Under the pieces are notes generated by a model. It was given only the letters and a program-made list of their open reading frames with translations. It ran no database searches and was not told the origin of the DNA. From positions 1-56,663 of the forward strand of contig JAKVBX010000009.1 in the NCBI GenBank assembly GCA_022446795.1: a DNA stretch of 56,663 bases, in the 5' to 3' direction. The stretch comes from Phycisphaerales bacterium. Its GTDB lineage: Bacteria > Planctomycetota > Phycisphaerae > Phycisphaerales > SM1A02. Shown here one piece after another: positions 8,255 to 16,741 of the stretch; within the stretch, counting starts at the first letter, position 1; each line of letters starts with the position of its first letter. Made by a program: the position numbers and the translations under genes.

Positions 8255-9610
8255 TCACGGACACGCCACGTTGAAGCGGGCAATGACGAGCAGGATGTCG
8301 TTGACATCTACAACCCCGTCACCGTCTGCATCACCGAGGCACGGTGCCTGGCATCCCGCGTTTTCGCAGGACACGCCCTCGCCGATCCACGTGCCGCCGT
8401 ACACCAGGCAATCCAGCTGACTGGATTCGCTCACGCAGATCGTCCCATTTCCGGTGCAGCAGGCGCCGGCCAACGGACAGTTCGCCTGGATGATGTTGCC
8501 ACCACCGTCGTCGAACGGGCTGTCGACCTGGTCCTCCGCATTGTTGCAGATCGTGGTGTTGACGAGGCTCGGGTTCGAACCATCAAAGCCGAACAAGCCG
8601 CCGCCGTCCTGGGCCAGGTTGCCGGTGATCAGGCAGACCTCGATGGACGGACTGCTGGAATCCAGCGAGATCCCTCCGCCGAAGTTGGCCGAGATATTGC
8701 CGGAAATGCTGCAGCCCGAGATCTGGGCATTACTGCCTGCATTGGCATAGATCGCACCGCCGGCATTGATCACGGAGTTGCCCGCGAAACTGCAATCCTC
8801 GATCAGTGGGCTGCTCTGGAAGATGTGGAGCCCCCCGCCTTCCGACGTCGGGCCGAGGCTCGAGTTCCCCAGGAACGTGCACCCGCGGTACAGGCCCTTT
8901 GGCGCATTGGAAATGTACATGCCGGCGCCGTCATCCCCGGACTGGTTGTTCGAGATCAGCGTGCCAAGCACGAGTGGATCGACCAGGTCGATCAGGAGGC
9001 CGCCACCATCATCGCCAGCGGAGTTCTGCGTCACGACACAGTTGAGCATCGAGAGCTGGCCGGTCGTCACGTAGACGCCGCCGCCACTGCTTTCGGCCGT
9101 GTTCCCGGAGATCCGACAGCCCACCAGGACGGGATACGATCCATCGTTCGAGTACAGGCCGCCCCCGCCTGAAAGCGCCTCGCAGTTGCGAATGACACAG
9201 TTGACGAACCGGGCGCTGCTGCCATTGGAGAAGGCCACGCCACCGCCCAATGTCGCCCGACCACCGTCGAGAACAAGGTTCTCAAAGACGGTGTCGAAGG
9301 TCTCGCCTGACAGCACGTTGATGATGCGGGCGCTTTCCGGGCCCGAGCCATCAATGACCGTCACAGGATTGCCCTCGTCGTCAATCGTCCCCTTGACCCG
9401 GACTTCCTTGCCTTGGACCGACAGATCGTTCTCCATGTAGACACCCTCGGAAATGATGACCAGGTCACCATCATCCGCCGCATCCAAGGCCGGCTGGATC
9501 TCGGTGAAGTCACCACTTCCATCCTGGTTGACGAAAAACGTCTCCGCGGATGCGGCCCCGGCCAGTCCAAGACTGGCGCCGATGATGCCCATAACGACTC
9601 GACTGTTCAT
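8255..9610 (-). CDS. secreted parallel beta-helix protein with one GACC module and dockerin-like C-terminus
   Basis: 451 residues. A signal peptide (MNSRVVMGIIGASLGLAGAASA) precedes ETFFVNQDGSGDFTEIQPALDAADDGD, the family's helix-cap motif. About ten coils follow with the pattern GGG[IVL]...S.P.[IV].C.I.GN, giving a long right-handed beta-helix. One Cys module (GACCTGNGTICV, ~375-410) and the tail GDADGDGVVDVNDILLVIARFN.ACP end it. The start is preceded by GGGGAGAG; an in-frame Met 22 codons upstream gives no signal peptide. Its upstream block repeats the promoter-like element seen before the next gene. The likely role is at the cell surface or outside, but substrate or ligand is unknown. Confidence 0.85.
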   Translation of the reverse strand: MNSRVVMGIIGASLGLAGAASAETFFVNQDGSGDFTEIQPALDAADDGDLVIISEGVYMENDLSVQGKEVRVKGTIDDEGNPVTVIDGSGPESARIINVLSGETFDTVFENLVLDGGRATLGGGVAFSNGSSARFVNCVIRNCEALSGGGGLYSNDGSYPVLVGCRISGNTAESSGGGVYVTTGQLSMLNCVVTQNSAGDDGGGLLIDLVDPLVLGTLISNNQSGDDGAGMYISNAPKGLYRGCTFLGNSSLGPTSEGGGLHIFQSSPLIEDCSFAGNSVINAGGAIYANAGSNAQISGCSISGNISANFGGGISLDSSSPSIEVCLITGNLAQDGGGLFGFDGSNPSLVNTTICNNAEDQVDSPFDDGGGNIIQANCPLAGACCTGNGTICVSESSQLDCLVYGGTWIGEGVSCENAGCQAPCLGDADGDGVVDVNDILLVIARFNVACP

Positions 9611-9674
9611 CCTGCACTCTCCCCGGGGCCCAATGGCCCAACTTGCCCCGAACCCCCTCGGCCGAAGCTGGACC

Positions 9675-9704
9675 ATTGTGGCAGCCTCCCCCCGCCAAGG
9701 GCAA
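9675..9704 (-). promoter_or_regulatory. putative promoter element, copy 2
   Basis: Minus strand TTGCCC (9699-9704), 18 nt, CACAAT (9675-9680), 65 nt before the start codon at 9610. It is the second copy of the block at 8122-8151; the two agree over about 33 nt apart from a few substitutions. Confidence 0.45.
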
Positions 9705-9786
9705 GCCCCGACTTGGGGAAATGACCACGATCAGACCTCCAGCCCCAGTGGCCACCTCAAATCATCAAATGGCAACCCTCGGGGCA

Positions 9787-11424
9787 TCACCCCCCAACAC
9801 AGGAACCGAACTGGCCGAGGGCTTCCAGCAGATCATCCACCTCGACGACCTGGTCGCAATTGATGTCACCAACGCCAGCCCCCTGGCCCCAGGACCCGAT
9901 CAAACCCAGGAGATCATCGACGTCCACGTCACCGTCGCCGTCCAGGTCACCGACACACGACCGCCGCCTGGCCTCGCAGACTGCCTGGTACGCATTGATC
10001 CGGCCGTGGCCGAACAAGTCATCAAAGCCCGGCTCACCCAGGTCATCGGCCGTGGATTCGATGAGCTCCTTGACTTCCAGCGTGGAGAGTCCCGGGTTGG
10101 CCGATCGAACCAACCCCGCGACACCCGACACCATCGCCGTGGAGAACGAGGTGCCGCTGGCCACGCAGTACGGCACCGCCGGACAGAACGGGAACTGCTC
10201 ACCCACCTCATCATTCCACGTCATGAGGTAGTTGACGCCCGGCGCACAGACCGACAAATCGATTCCGGTGTGAGAGAAGCAGGGATGTTCGTCCGTCACC
10301 GTCGTCGCCCCGACCCCGATCACCCGGGAATCACTGGCGGGGTAATAGACGAATGAGTCATCGCCAAGGTTCCCCGCCGCCGCGACCAACACCACGCTGG
10401 ACAGGCGGGCATATTCCAGGGCCGGCGACAGTTCGATGACGGCACCCGGTTGGATCTCCGGATTGACTCCCCAGCTCATGTTGGCCACGTCGGCACCATT
10501 GTCGACTGCCCAGACAAGGGCCTCCGCGCAGGTCTGGATCGAGAAGTAGGACGCTTCCGCCCAGTCGCCGATCCGGATCGGCATCACCGGGCAGTTCCAG
10601 CAGACACCCGCCATGCCGATTCCATTGTTCGTTTCCGCTGCGATGATTCCGGCGATCGCCGTGCCATGACTCAGCGCAATGGAATCCTGCGTATCCAGGG
10701 GGTCCTCGCCGGGAATGAAGTTGTAGCCATCGACCAGTTTCGCCGCGAGCTCCGGATGATCAAGATCCGCGCCGGTATCGATGACCGCCACCAGCACATC
10801 GCCGGCGCCGACCTCCAGGGCCCAGGCCTCGGGAACATCCATGTCCGCATCAACCAGCCCCGGGGGAACCGTGCCCACCCCGTCACACTCGTAGAGCGAC
10901 TCGCCAAGGTCGTCGATCCCCTGGCCGACATTGTTCAATGGCCACTGCTGGGGATAGAGCGGATCATCCGGCTCGATCGCCAGGAACTGGGCCCGGGCCG
11001 GCTCGACCGCGTACTGGATCTCGCCTGGAAAGGTCGAAGCCAAGGACGCACAATGATCCGCGGTCACCACCGCGCCTGAGAAGACGATCCGATACATCCG
11101 ATCAAGGCCGACCTGCGCCGCCAATCCCGGGTTCCGTGGCGGAATGGACAGGTAGGGTTCGATGCGGATGGCGCCGTCAGCGAGCAGCTGCGCCGCCAGG
11201 CGTTGACCGGACTCGCAACCGTCTGATCTTGAACCGTTGATGGGCTGGTTGCAGAAGATCCCGAGGGCCTCACCTTCCCGGGAATCCAGGAACACGCCCT
11301 CGTTCACCATGACGATCATGCTTGAGGACCGCGATCCTGCTCCAGCAGCGCCAGCTTCAAATGCAGCACCATGCTCCGGGCACGCCACCAGCATGACCGC
11401 CGCCAACACCATCATTGCTCTCAT
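9787..11424 (-). CDS. secreted subtilisin-like serine protease (S8) with two dockerin-like repeats
   Basis: 545 residues. After a signal peptide (MRAMMVLAAVMLVACPEHGAA, with a possible lipobox Cys) comes a ~150-residue propeptide-like region. The S8 catalytic domain has all expected residues: Asp ~216 in AVIDTGADLDHPE, His ~253 in SHGTAIAGI, the oxyanion Asn ~352 in AAAGN, and Ser ~426 in ASGTSFSTAMVSGVAGL. The tail has two dockerin-like halves (GDLDGDGDVDVDDLLGLIGSWG and GDINCDQVVEVDDLLEALGQFG). It therefore differs from the single-copy tails of the beta-helix proteins. GGAG lies about 7 nt before the chosen start. It presumably degrades or processes proteins outside the cytoplasm. Confidence 0.92.
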   Translation of the reverse strand: MRAMMVLAAVMLVACPEHGAAFEAGAAGAGSRSSSMIVMVNEGVFLDSREGEALGIFCNQPINGSRSDGCESGQRLAAQLLADGAIRIEPYLSIPPRNPGLAAQVGLDRMYRIVFSGAVVTADHCASLASTFPGEIQYAVEPARAQFLAIEPDDPLYPQQWPLNNVGQGIDDLGESLYECDGVGTVPPGLVDADMDVPEAWALEVGAGDVLVAVIDTGADLDHPELAAKLVDGYNFIPGEDPLDTQDSIALSHGTAIAGIIAAETNNGIGMAGVCWNCPVMPIRIGDWAEASYFSIQTCAEALVWAVDNGADVANMSWGVNPEIQPGAVIELSPALEYARLSSVVLVAAAGNLGDDSFVYYPASDSRVIGVGATTVTDEHPCFSHTGIDLSVCAPGVNYLMTWNDEVGEQFPFCPAVPYCVASGTSFSTAMVSGVAGLVRSANPGLSTLEVKELIESTADDLGEPGFDDLFGHGRINAYQAVCEARRRSCVGDLDGDGDVDVDDLLGLIGSWGQGAGVGDINCDQVVEVDDLLEALGQFGSCVGG

Positions 11425-11479
11425 CCTGTGCTCCTTCGGCCACCCCCACGCCGTTGTTCCAGCACGCGACACTTCGGCA

Positions 11480-11504
11480 TTGTCCCCCGGTCCTGACCGG
11501 ACAA
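11480..11504. repeat. inverted repeat upstream of the subtilase gene
   Basis: TTGTC-ccc-CGGTC-ct-GACCG-GACAA forms an interrupted 10-bp inverted repeat between the promoter-like element (11531-11559) and the start codon of the protease gene at 11424. No T run follows it on either strand, so a 5'-leader hairpin or operator is more likely than a terminator. Confidence 0.4.
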
Positions 11505-11530
11505 CGAAGACGACGCCAAAGAGCAATGAG

Positions 11531-11559
11531 ATTTCAGTGCCACACAGTCATTAGTCCAA
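11531..11559 (-). promoter_or_regulatory. putative promoter of the subtilase gene
   Basis: Minus strand TTGGAC (11554-11559), 17-nt spacer, TGAAAT (11531-11536), about 107 nt before the start codon. The surrounding ~50 nt are AT-richer than the genome average. No experimental support. Confidence 0.35.
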
Positions 11560-11627
11560 ACGTCGAAGCGACATGGCCATTCTGCCGCCGAGTGACGAAG
11601 ACCAATCCGTCGACACAAGCCCTGGAC

Positions 11628-13436
11628 CTATGGACACAGTCCCCAGCGATCGATCACGGTCAGGATGTCCACGATGCCGACCTGGCCATCTCCATTGATG
11701 TCGCCGGAACAGTTCACCGGGCAACCCGCATCTTCACAGGTGACATCATCGCCCGCGTAACTCCCTGAAAGATCAAAACACTGATCCTCGGTCAGCAGAC
11801 TGCAGTACCCCTGCACGCAGCAGGCGCCCGTATCTTCCGGTTCCACGACGGGCGGACAGTCATCACAGCTGGAACCAGCGCCAAGCCAGTTGCCCAGGAA
11901 CCCGCTGCAGTCGTCCGCCTGAACCTGGACACAGCCGCCGTTGGTACAGCAGGCCCCCTCGTACACGGGACACGTTTCCGTGAACTGGTTGCCGTCGAGA
12001 TCCACCCAGTCCCCACCGATGTCATCGGGGCTGTTCGTGCAGAAATCATTGCCGACGAGCGACACATCCGAGTAACTCGTTCGCAGGCCACCACCATACG
12101 ACGTTGCCGTGTTCCCGGAAATCGTGCAGCCGACGATCATCGGCGCGCTGTTCTGAACAGCAATACCGCCGCCGACCTGGTCGGTGGAGTTGTCGAGTAC
12201 CTGCGTTCGCAGGATCGACACGGGCGAGTCATACAGGCTGATGCCGCCACCCCAGAAGGCGGCGTGATTGCCCTCGATGGTGCAATCACTGATGGTTCCA
12301 GCACTGAGGTACAACCGCATGGCACCGCCATAGGACTTGCTGCCGGTCACGGTGTTTCCTGAGAATTCGCACCCAGTGATGGTGGCTGTAAGGGCCAGGC
12401 AATCCAGGCCCCCACCCGAACCCAGTGCCGTGTTATCCGAAATCACCGTGTTGGCCAGGCTGATCAGCCTGCCTTCGGCCTTGATGCCACCACCGCCACT
12501 GATCAAGGCAGCATTGCCACTCACGGTGCACCCATCAAGGATTGCACCCGGCCCGTGGGGCGTATTCGCAACATGGATCGCACCACCTCGTGCCGCCTGG
12601 TTGTTCGTGAACTGGCAGCCCAGGAACTTGGATGCACTGGAATTAATGAAGACCGCACCACCATCCCCTGCCGCAATGTTGCCAACGAAGACGCAGTTGA
12701 TGAATTCCTGGGTACCGGAATCGATATTCACGGCACCACCCGTCTGGTCGCTGGTGTTGTTCGAGATGATGCAGTCCCGGATTGGAGGCAGGTTGATGCC
12801 CAATCTCATGCCACCTCCCGAGAGGGTCGCATGGTTTCCACTGATCAGGCAGTTCGAGATGACCGGAGCAGCCCCACCACCAAAAGCAGAAATACCCGCA
12901 CCGCAACCCCACTCCGTGATGCCGGTGTTGTTGGTGATGGTGCATCCAGAGATGATCGGTGCCGAGTTTTCATAGCAGCAGATTCCGGCGCCGTAGCCCG
13001 TTGCCACGTTCCCTGTAATGATGCAGTTCAGGATCGAAGGACTCCCGCCATGGCACCAGATCGCACCACCATTGACGGCATTTCCGATGGCATTGCAGTC
13101 ACGAATGGTGAACCCATCGAGAACCGTGGCATTCGTCTCTCCTGAAGTGAAGGAACAGCCTCGCCATTGCCCACCCCCGTCGATCACGGCGGCGCCATCA
13201 CCATTGATCGACTTGAGCGTGATCGCCTTGCCCTTGGTATTCACGATGAAGCCATCATGGGCATCGGTGTAGATACCGGCCTTGACCCGGATCTCGTCCC
13301 CATCCGATGAGGCGTCGATCGCGGCCTGGATCGAGGTGTACTCCTCCGATCCATCAAACGATACGTAGATGATCTCGGCCGATGCCGCAGTGGCGAGCAA
13401 CAGGCCGGAAACGAAGGCGGCAAGACGTGACTTCAT
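11628..13436 (-). CDS. large secreted beta-helix protein with two GACC modules and dockerin-like C-terminus
   Basis: 602 residues, the largest of the five beta-helix proteins. Signal peptide MKSRLAAFVSGLLLATAASA, helix cap EIIYVSFDGSEEYTSIQAAIDASSDGDEI, then some fifteen coils of the type SAPII.GCTI..NT....GGGI (~80-490). Two Cys modules (GACCTNGGC and GACCVQGYC, ~495-570) and GDINGDGQVGIVDILTVIDRWGLCP at the end. The tail is nearly the same as that of the protein at 5160-6614 (GQVGIVD.LT.ID.WG.CP), so these two are probably closest relatives. The start has GGGAGAGAGA just upstream. Function is likely adhesive or structural, or a carbohydrate-active beta-helix; no catalytic site was identified. 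Confidence 0.87.
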   Translation of the reverse strand: MKSRLAAFVSGLLLATAASAEIIYVSFDGSEEYTSIQAAIDASSDGDEIRVKAGIYTDAHDGFIVNTKGKAITLKSINGDGAAVIDGGGQWRGCSFTSGETNATVLDGFTIRDCNAIGNAVNGGAIWCHGGSPSILNCIITGNVATGYGAGICCYENSAPIISGCTITNNTGITEWGCGAGISAFGGGAAPVISNCLISGNHATLSGGGMRLGINLPPIRDCIISNNTSDQTGGAVNIDSGTQEFINCVFVGNIAAGDGGAVFINSSASKFLGCQFTNNQAARGGAIHVANTPHGPGAILDGCTVSGNAALISGGGGIKAEGRLISLANTVISDNTALGSGGGLDCLALTATITGCEFSGNTVTGSKSYGGAMRLYLSAGTISDCTIEGNHAAFWGGGISLYDSPVSILRTQVLDNSTDQVGGGIAVQNSAPMIVGCTISGNTATSYGGGLRTSYSDVSLVGNDFCTNSPDDIGGDWVDLDGNQFTETCPVYEGACCTNGGCVQVQADDCSGFLGNWLGAGSSCDDCPPVVEPEDTGACCVQGYCSLLTEDQCFDLSGSYAGDDVTCEDAGCPVNCSGDINGDGQVGIVDILTVIDRWGLCP

Positions 13437-13467
13437 GGTGTCTCTCTCCCGATTAGAAGCAGCCCGC

Positions 13468-13497
13468 ATTCTGGCGGATCAGGCCCGGACCATGCAA
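13468..13497 (-). promoter_or_regulatory. putative promoter of the 602-aa beta-helix gene
   Basis: Minus strand TTGCAT (13492-13497), 18-nt spacer, CAGAAT (13468-13473). The segment from GATCC through CAGAATG to the ribosome site AATCGGGAGAGAGA matches the leader at 296-345 closely, which supports shared regulation. Confidence 0.4.
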
Positions 13498-13602
13498 GGC
13501 TCAAGGCCTGGAATTCAGCCGTTCGGCCCCCGGCGGCCCGATTGGACTTCCCCTCGGCCGGCGAACACGAGGCAGACGAAGATCCGGCGAGCCTGCCACT
13601 TG

Positions 13603-13635
13603 GCCATTCGCAATGGCTGGAAGAGTCGCTATCTT
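13603..13635 (+). promoter_or_regulatory. putative promoter with perfect palindrome over the -35 box
   Basis: TTCGCA (13607-13612), 17 nt, TATCTT (13630-13635) upstream of the trypsin-like protease gene. GCCATTCGCAATGGC (13603-13617) is a perfect 6-3-6 inverted repeat covering the -35-like box, a layout often seen for repressor operators. A short GGGGC/GCCCC hairpin follows directly before the ribosome site. Confidence 0.35.
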
Positions 13636-13670
13636 GGACCCGAGGGGCGATCAGCCCCGGGGGAGGACCA

Positions 13671-15380
13671 ATGACCACAACGCCACGACCTGGCTTTCGG
13701 TACACCAACGGCGGAATGGGCCTGCTGACGCTCCTGGTCGCGACCGCCCTGGTGCTGCTCACGCCGGCATCCGCCTGCGCCGATTTCGCCACAAACCTGT
13801 TCATCACGACGGACGTGGAACTGGACACCGGCCCACTGGAACCCGAGGGGAGTTCCGTCGAGCTGCTGGCGAGCCACGAGATCGATATCCCACTTGGGCT
13901 GTCGATCATGGTGGTCTTCCGCGAGGAGACCCACTTGCCGATGGATCCCACCGACTCCACCATGCGGTCACGGATCGTGATGACCAATCTTGATGATGGC
14001 AAGTCGGTCACCTTTGACGGCAACACGATGCAGCAGTGGAACCACTTCAGCCCCTTCTTCAACTCCGGGAATGTACGACTTGATCTCTACGGCATCCCGG
14101 GAACAACAAGTCGAATGGCCATCGAAGGCGGCTGGTGCCAACGCAACACTGCGGTGTCAGGCGGAACATCACGATCCATCTGTGGCGACGAAGACAATCG
14201 CGTCCTGTCAGACCACCCCTACGTGGGACGGATCCAGCAGGCCATACGCCTGGATTTAAGCCAGGTCATTTTCTTCGGCACCATCTGCACGGCATTCACA
14301 ATCGCCGATGACCCCTTCACCCTGGCCACGGCCAGCCACTGCACCAAGTTGGAAATCAACAATACGCCGTACGAGGCACTGGCCTACGCCACGATCATCG
14401 GATTCAACTGGCCGCTCAATGCCCAGGATGAGAAGACCGGGCTCTGGCGGTTTGTGTACCCGGAACTGGAAGACCAGTACCGAGTCGATGTTCGATCCAC
14501 ACAACGAGCCACACCATCACTTGACGCCTGCAGTCATTCCATCTTCTCCAACGATCACGCCATCTTCACGGTCTATCCCAATCCCGTGACCGGCCTGACC
14601 CCATATGAGCAGCAGATGGGGGGACTTGAAATCGTGCCGCCCCCGGACACACCCGTGACCGTCGACGTGCCCGGCCATGGGCTTCGAGATACTGATCTTC
14701 CCGAGGTCCAGTTGATTCAGGCAACTGGAACCGGCACCCTGTTGAAACAATCGTGCTTCAACATCGGCTATGACGCGGACACGACAAGTGGCCAATCCGG
14801 CAGCCCTGTCATCGTGGCCGGAACGAACCAGGTGATCGGCATTCACTCCTCCGGCGGCTGCAACAACGATCTGAACCAATGCTCACTTCCCTACCAGACA
14901 TGGTGCCTCGGCGACATGTGGCAACTGAAGGATGGGCGGAAGAGATTCAATGCCATCGTTGATGTCAATGATCTCCTGGCCGTGCTTGACCACTGGGGCG
15001 AGCCCCAGGGCGAGGATGGCTTCCGTTCCGTCGACTGCGGCGACACCTGGGGCCAGCAGGATCTCATGGCCGTCCTGGACAACTGGGGCCCCTGCCCCGA
15101 GGTCAATCGACTGAACGCCGGGCAAGCACTCGTCGACCCCAAGATCGAGGCGGCGATCACAACCCGCACCGGTATCCGGGGCATCAGCCTGTGCACCGCC
15201 AGCGACGCGGGACGGTGTGACGACGCCAATGGCACCGCGGCCTGCTGCGATTGCGACTGTGCCCGCACCGTGTGCCTGTACGAGCAATACACCTACTGCT
15301 GCGATATCGGCTGGGACGAGTCCTGTGTCGAAGCCGCGCTGTACTTCGGGTGCGACCTGGGCGAGGACTGTCCGAAGTAG
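13671..15380 (+). CDS. secreted trypsin-like (S1-fold) serine protease with dockerin-like and Cys-rich tail
   Basis: 569 residues. The N-terminus has a positively charged stretch and a hydrophobic signal segment (GLLTLLVATALVLLTPASACA). The catalytic triad of a chymotrypsin-fold protease is visible: His ~223 in TASHC, Asp ~295 in SNDHAIF, Ser ~376 in SGQSGSPVI. It is followed by a dockerin-like segment (AIVDVNDLLAVLDHWGEP, then QQDLMAVLDNWGPCP) and a C-terminal Cys-rich stretch (CCDCDC..., YCCDIGWDESCVEAA). GGGGGAGGACCA directly precedes the ATG. An in-frame Met 43 codons upstream would add a non-hydrophobic N-terminus and is rejected. It is transcribed away from the beta-helix genes and converges with an MFS gene 25 nt further on. 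Confidence 0.88.
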   Translation: MTTTPRPGFRYTNGGMGLLTLLVATALVLLTPASACADFATNLFITTDVELDTGPLEPEGSSVELLASHEIDIPLGLSIMVVFREETHLPMDPTDSTMRSRIVMTNLDDGKSVTFDGNTMQQWNHFSPFFNSGNVRLDLYGIPGTTSRMAIEGGWCQRNTAVSGGTSRSICGDEDNRVLSDHPYVGRIQQAIRLDLSQVIFFGTICTAFTIADDPFTLATASHCTKLEINNTPYEALAYATIIGFNWPLNAQDEKTGLWRFVYPELEDQYRVDVRSTQRATPSLDACSHSIFSNDHAIFTVYPNPVTGLTPYEQQMGGLEIVPPPDTPVTVDVPGHGLRDTDLPEVQLIQATGTGTLLKQSCFNIGYDADTTSGQSGSPVIVAGTNQVIGIHSSGGCNNDLNQCSLPYQTWCLGDMWQLKDGRKRFNAIVDVNDLLAVLDHWGEPQGEDGFRSVDCGDTWGQQDLMAVLDNWGPCPEVNRLNAGQALVDPKIEAAITTRTGIRGISLCTASDAGRCDDANGTAACCDCDCARTVCLYEQYTYCCDIGWDESCVEAALYFGCDLGEDCPK

Positions 15381-15405
15381 CCGCGAGTCGCGCCGGGACA
15401 ACTGG

Positions 15406-16713
15406 TCAGCCCGAGGATTCCCGTGGCCGATGATGGGCCACCAGGATCGCGATGACGACCAGCATCATGATCCCGACCACGAAGGAACCAAGGTAGGGAA
15501 TCAGCGCGATGAGAACATGTGGCGCCGTCCAGTCCTGGTCCTTGGACAGATGCCACAACGGCGCACCGATCAGCAGTGAACGAACGACGCCCCGAACGCT
15601 CGTGACAACACCGAAGAACATCGCCGATGTCTCTGCGGCGAAGAAGCCCGCCACGTAGGGCATGATGAGCGTCGCTGTACCGAAACTCGATCCCAGCGTG
15701 AAGAGGCAGATGATCGCATACCAGAGTTGACCACGAAACGGCGTGACAAACAGGATGAGGGCGAACATGACCGTCCCCAGTGACAACCCGATGAAGATGA
15801 TGGCCATCGGATTGAAACGACCCGAGAGCCAACTCGCCAGGTACCCTCCGACGATCAAGCCCACGACAAACACCATGACCAGCATGTTGGCCGGAAGGTT
15901 CTCCCACCCCAGGGCGGTCTGGAGGTTGATGTTCCAGATGAAACCAAAGGAACTGCTCGTGGACAAGGTCAGGCCGGTGGCCACCCCGCAGAGCCAGACC
16001 AGGGGGCTCTTGAGCAATCGCCCCGTCATTGACAGCGTGCTCCGCATCGATCGCGACGCCTCGGTGCGTACGGGCTTGACCCACACCCATGCCAGAACCA
16101 CAAGCGGAACCAGCATCGCGGCAATCACACCATAGAGCACCCTCCAACCCACCGATTCATGAATCAGGCCACCGACGGTCAGTGAAATCGACTGCACGAC
16201 CCGGCCGACCACGAACACCATGGCCGTCGCCATGACAAAGGTCCGCGTCGAGAAGGTGTCACGCCCCACCTGGCCCAGCAGCGGAATCGCGATCGCGCCA
16301 CCAACCGCGATGATGACCCTGGACACCGAGAAGAACGTCATGTTCACACTGAAGACCATCATTCCCAGGCCGACGCAGAAGACCAATGTGCTCAACCATG
16401 CCAGTCGACCAGGACTGAATCGGGAGATCAGCAGGCCCGCTGGAATCACCGAGAATGCCGAGATGAACCCAGCCGTCATTTCCAGGTTCAACAGCGCCGA
16501 CATCGAGATGCCGATATCCGGCGCCATGATGTCCTTGACGGCACCGAAGAGCCCGTAGCTCGCTGTAATCAGGACGTAGACCGCTGACACGATGATGAAC
16601 GGCGCGACCGCCGGCCGATTTCCGCCGGTTTCATGGTCAATGGCCGCCGCCGTCGTGGTGTCATGCGTGCTGGAGATGCTGTCGCCGCCCGTGGTACGAG
16701 TTGAAGCGGACAT
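15406..16713 (-). CDS. MFS transporter, substrate unknown
   Basis: 435 residues with twelve hydrophobic helices and the major-facilitator layout of two six-helix halves with a central loop (~225-245, KPVRTEASRSMRS). The ISRFSPGR motif after TM2 corresponds to MFS motif A in degenerate form. The N-terminal ~35 residues before TM1 are Thr/Ser-rich and cytoplasmic. It overlaps nothing but faces a dockerin protein gene upstream, whose stop codon lies 28 nt from this start. The start at 16713 has only a weak ribosome site (GAGCGGGT); a Met 33 codons upstream would run into that neighbour and is less likely. Substrate cannot be inferred. Confidence 0.8.
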   Translation of the reverse strand: MSASTRTTGGDSISSTHDTTTAAAIDHETGGNRPAVAPFIIVSAVYVLITASYGLFGAVKDIMAPDIGISMSALLNLEMTAGFISAFSVIPAGLLISRFSPGRLAWLSTLVFCVGLGMMVFSVNMTFFSVSRVIIAVGGAIAIPLLGQVGRDTFSTRTFVMATAMVFVVGRVVQSISLTVGGLIHESVGWRVLYGVIAAMLVPLVVLAWVWVKPVRTEASRSMRSTLSMTGRLLKSPLVWLCGVATGLTLSTSSSFGFIWNINLQTALGWENLPANMLVMVFVVGLIVGGYLASWLSGRFNPMAIIFIGLSLGTVMFALILFVTPFRGQLWYAIICLFTLGSSFGTATLIMPYVAGFFAAETSAMFFGVVTSVRGVVRSLLIGAPLWHLSKDQDWTAPHVLIALIPYLGSFVVGIMMLVVIAILVAHHRPRESSG

Positions 16714-16741
16714 ACGGTACCCGCTCGACGGAACACCCGTG

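Noticed and set aside
8560-8600. GGTTCGAACC, resembling a tRNA T-arm
   Set aside because: It is inside the coding sequence of a beta-helix protein and no acceptor or anticodon stems surround it.
5160-13436. Possible CRISPR or satellite array from repeated GGC/GGAAT-rich motifs
   Set aside because: The repeats are imperfect beta-helix coils in frame; spacing is irregular and they encode protein.
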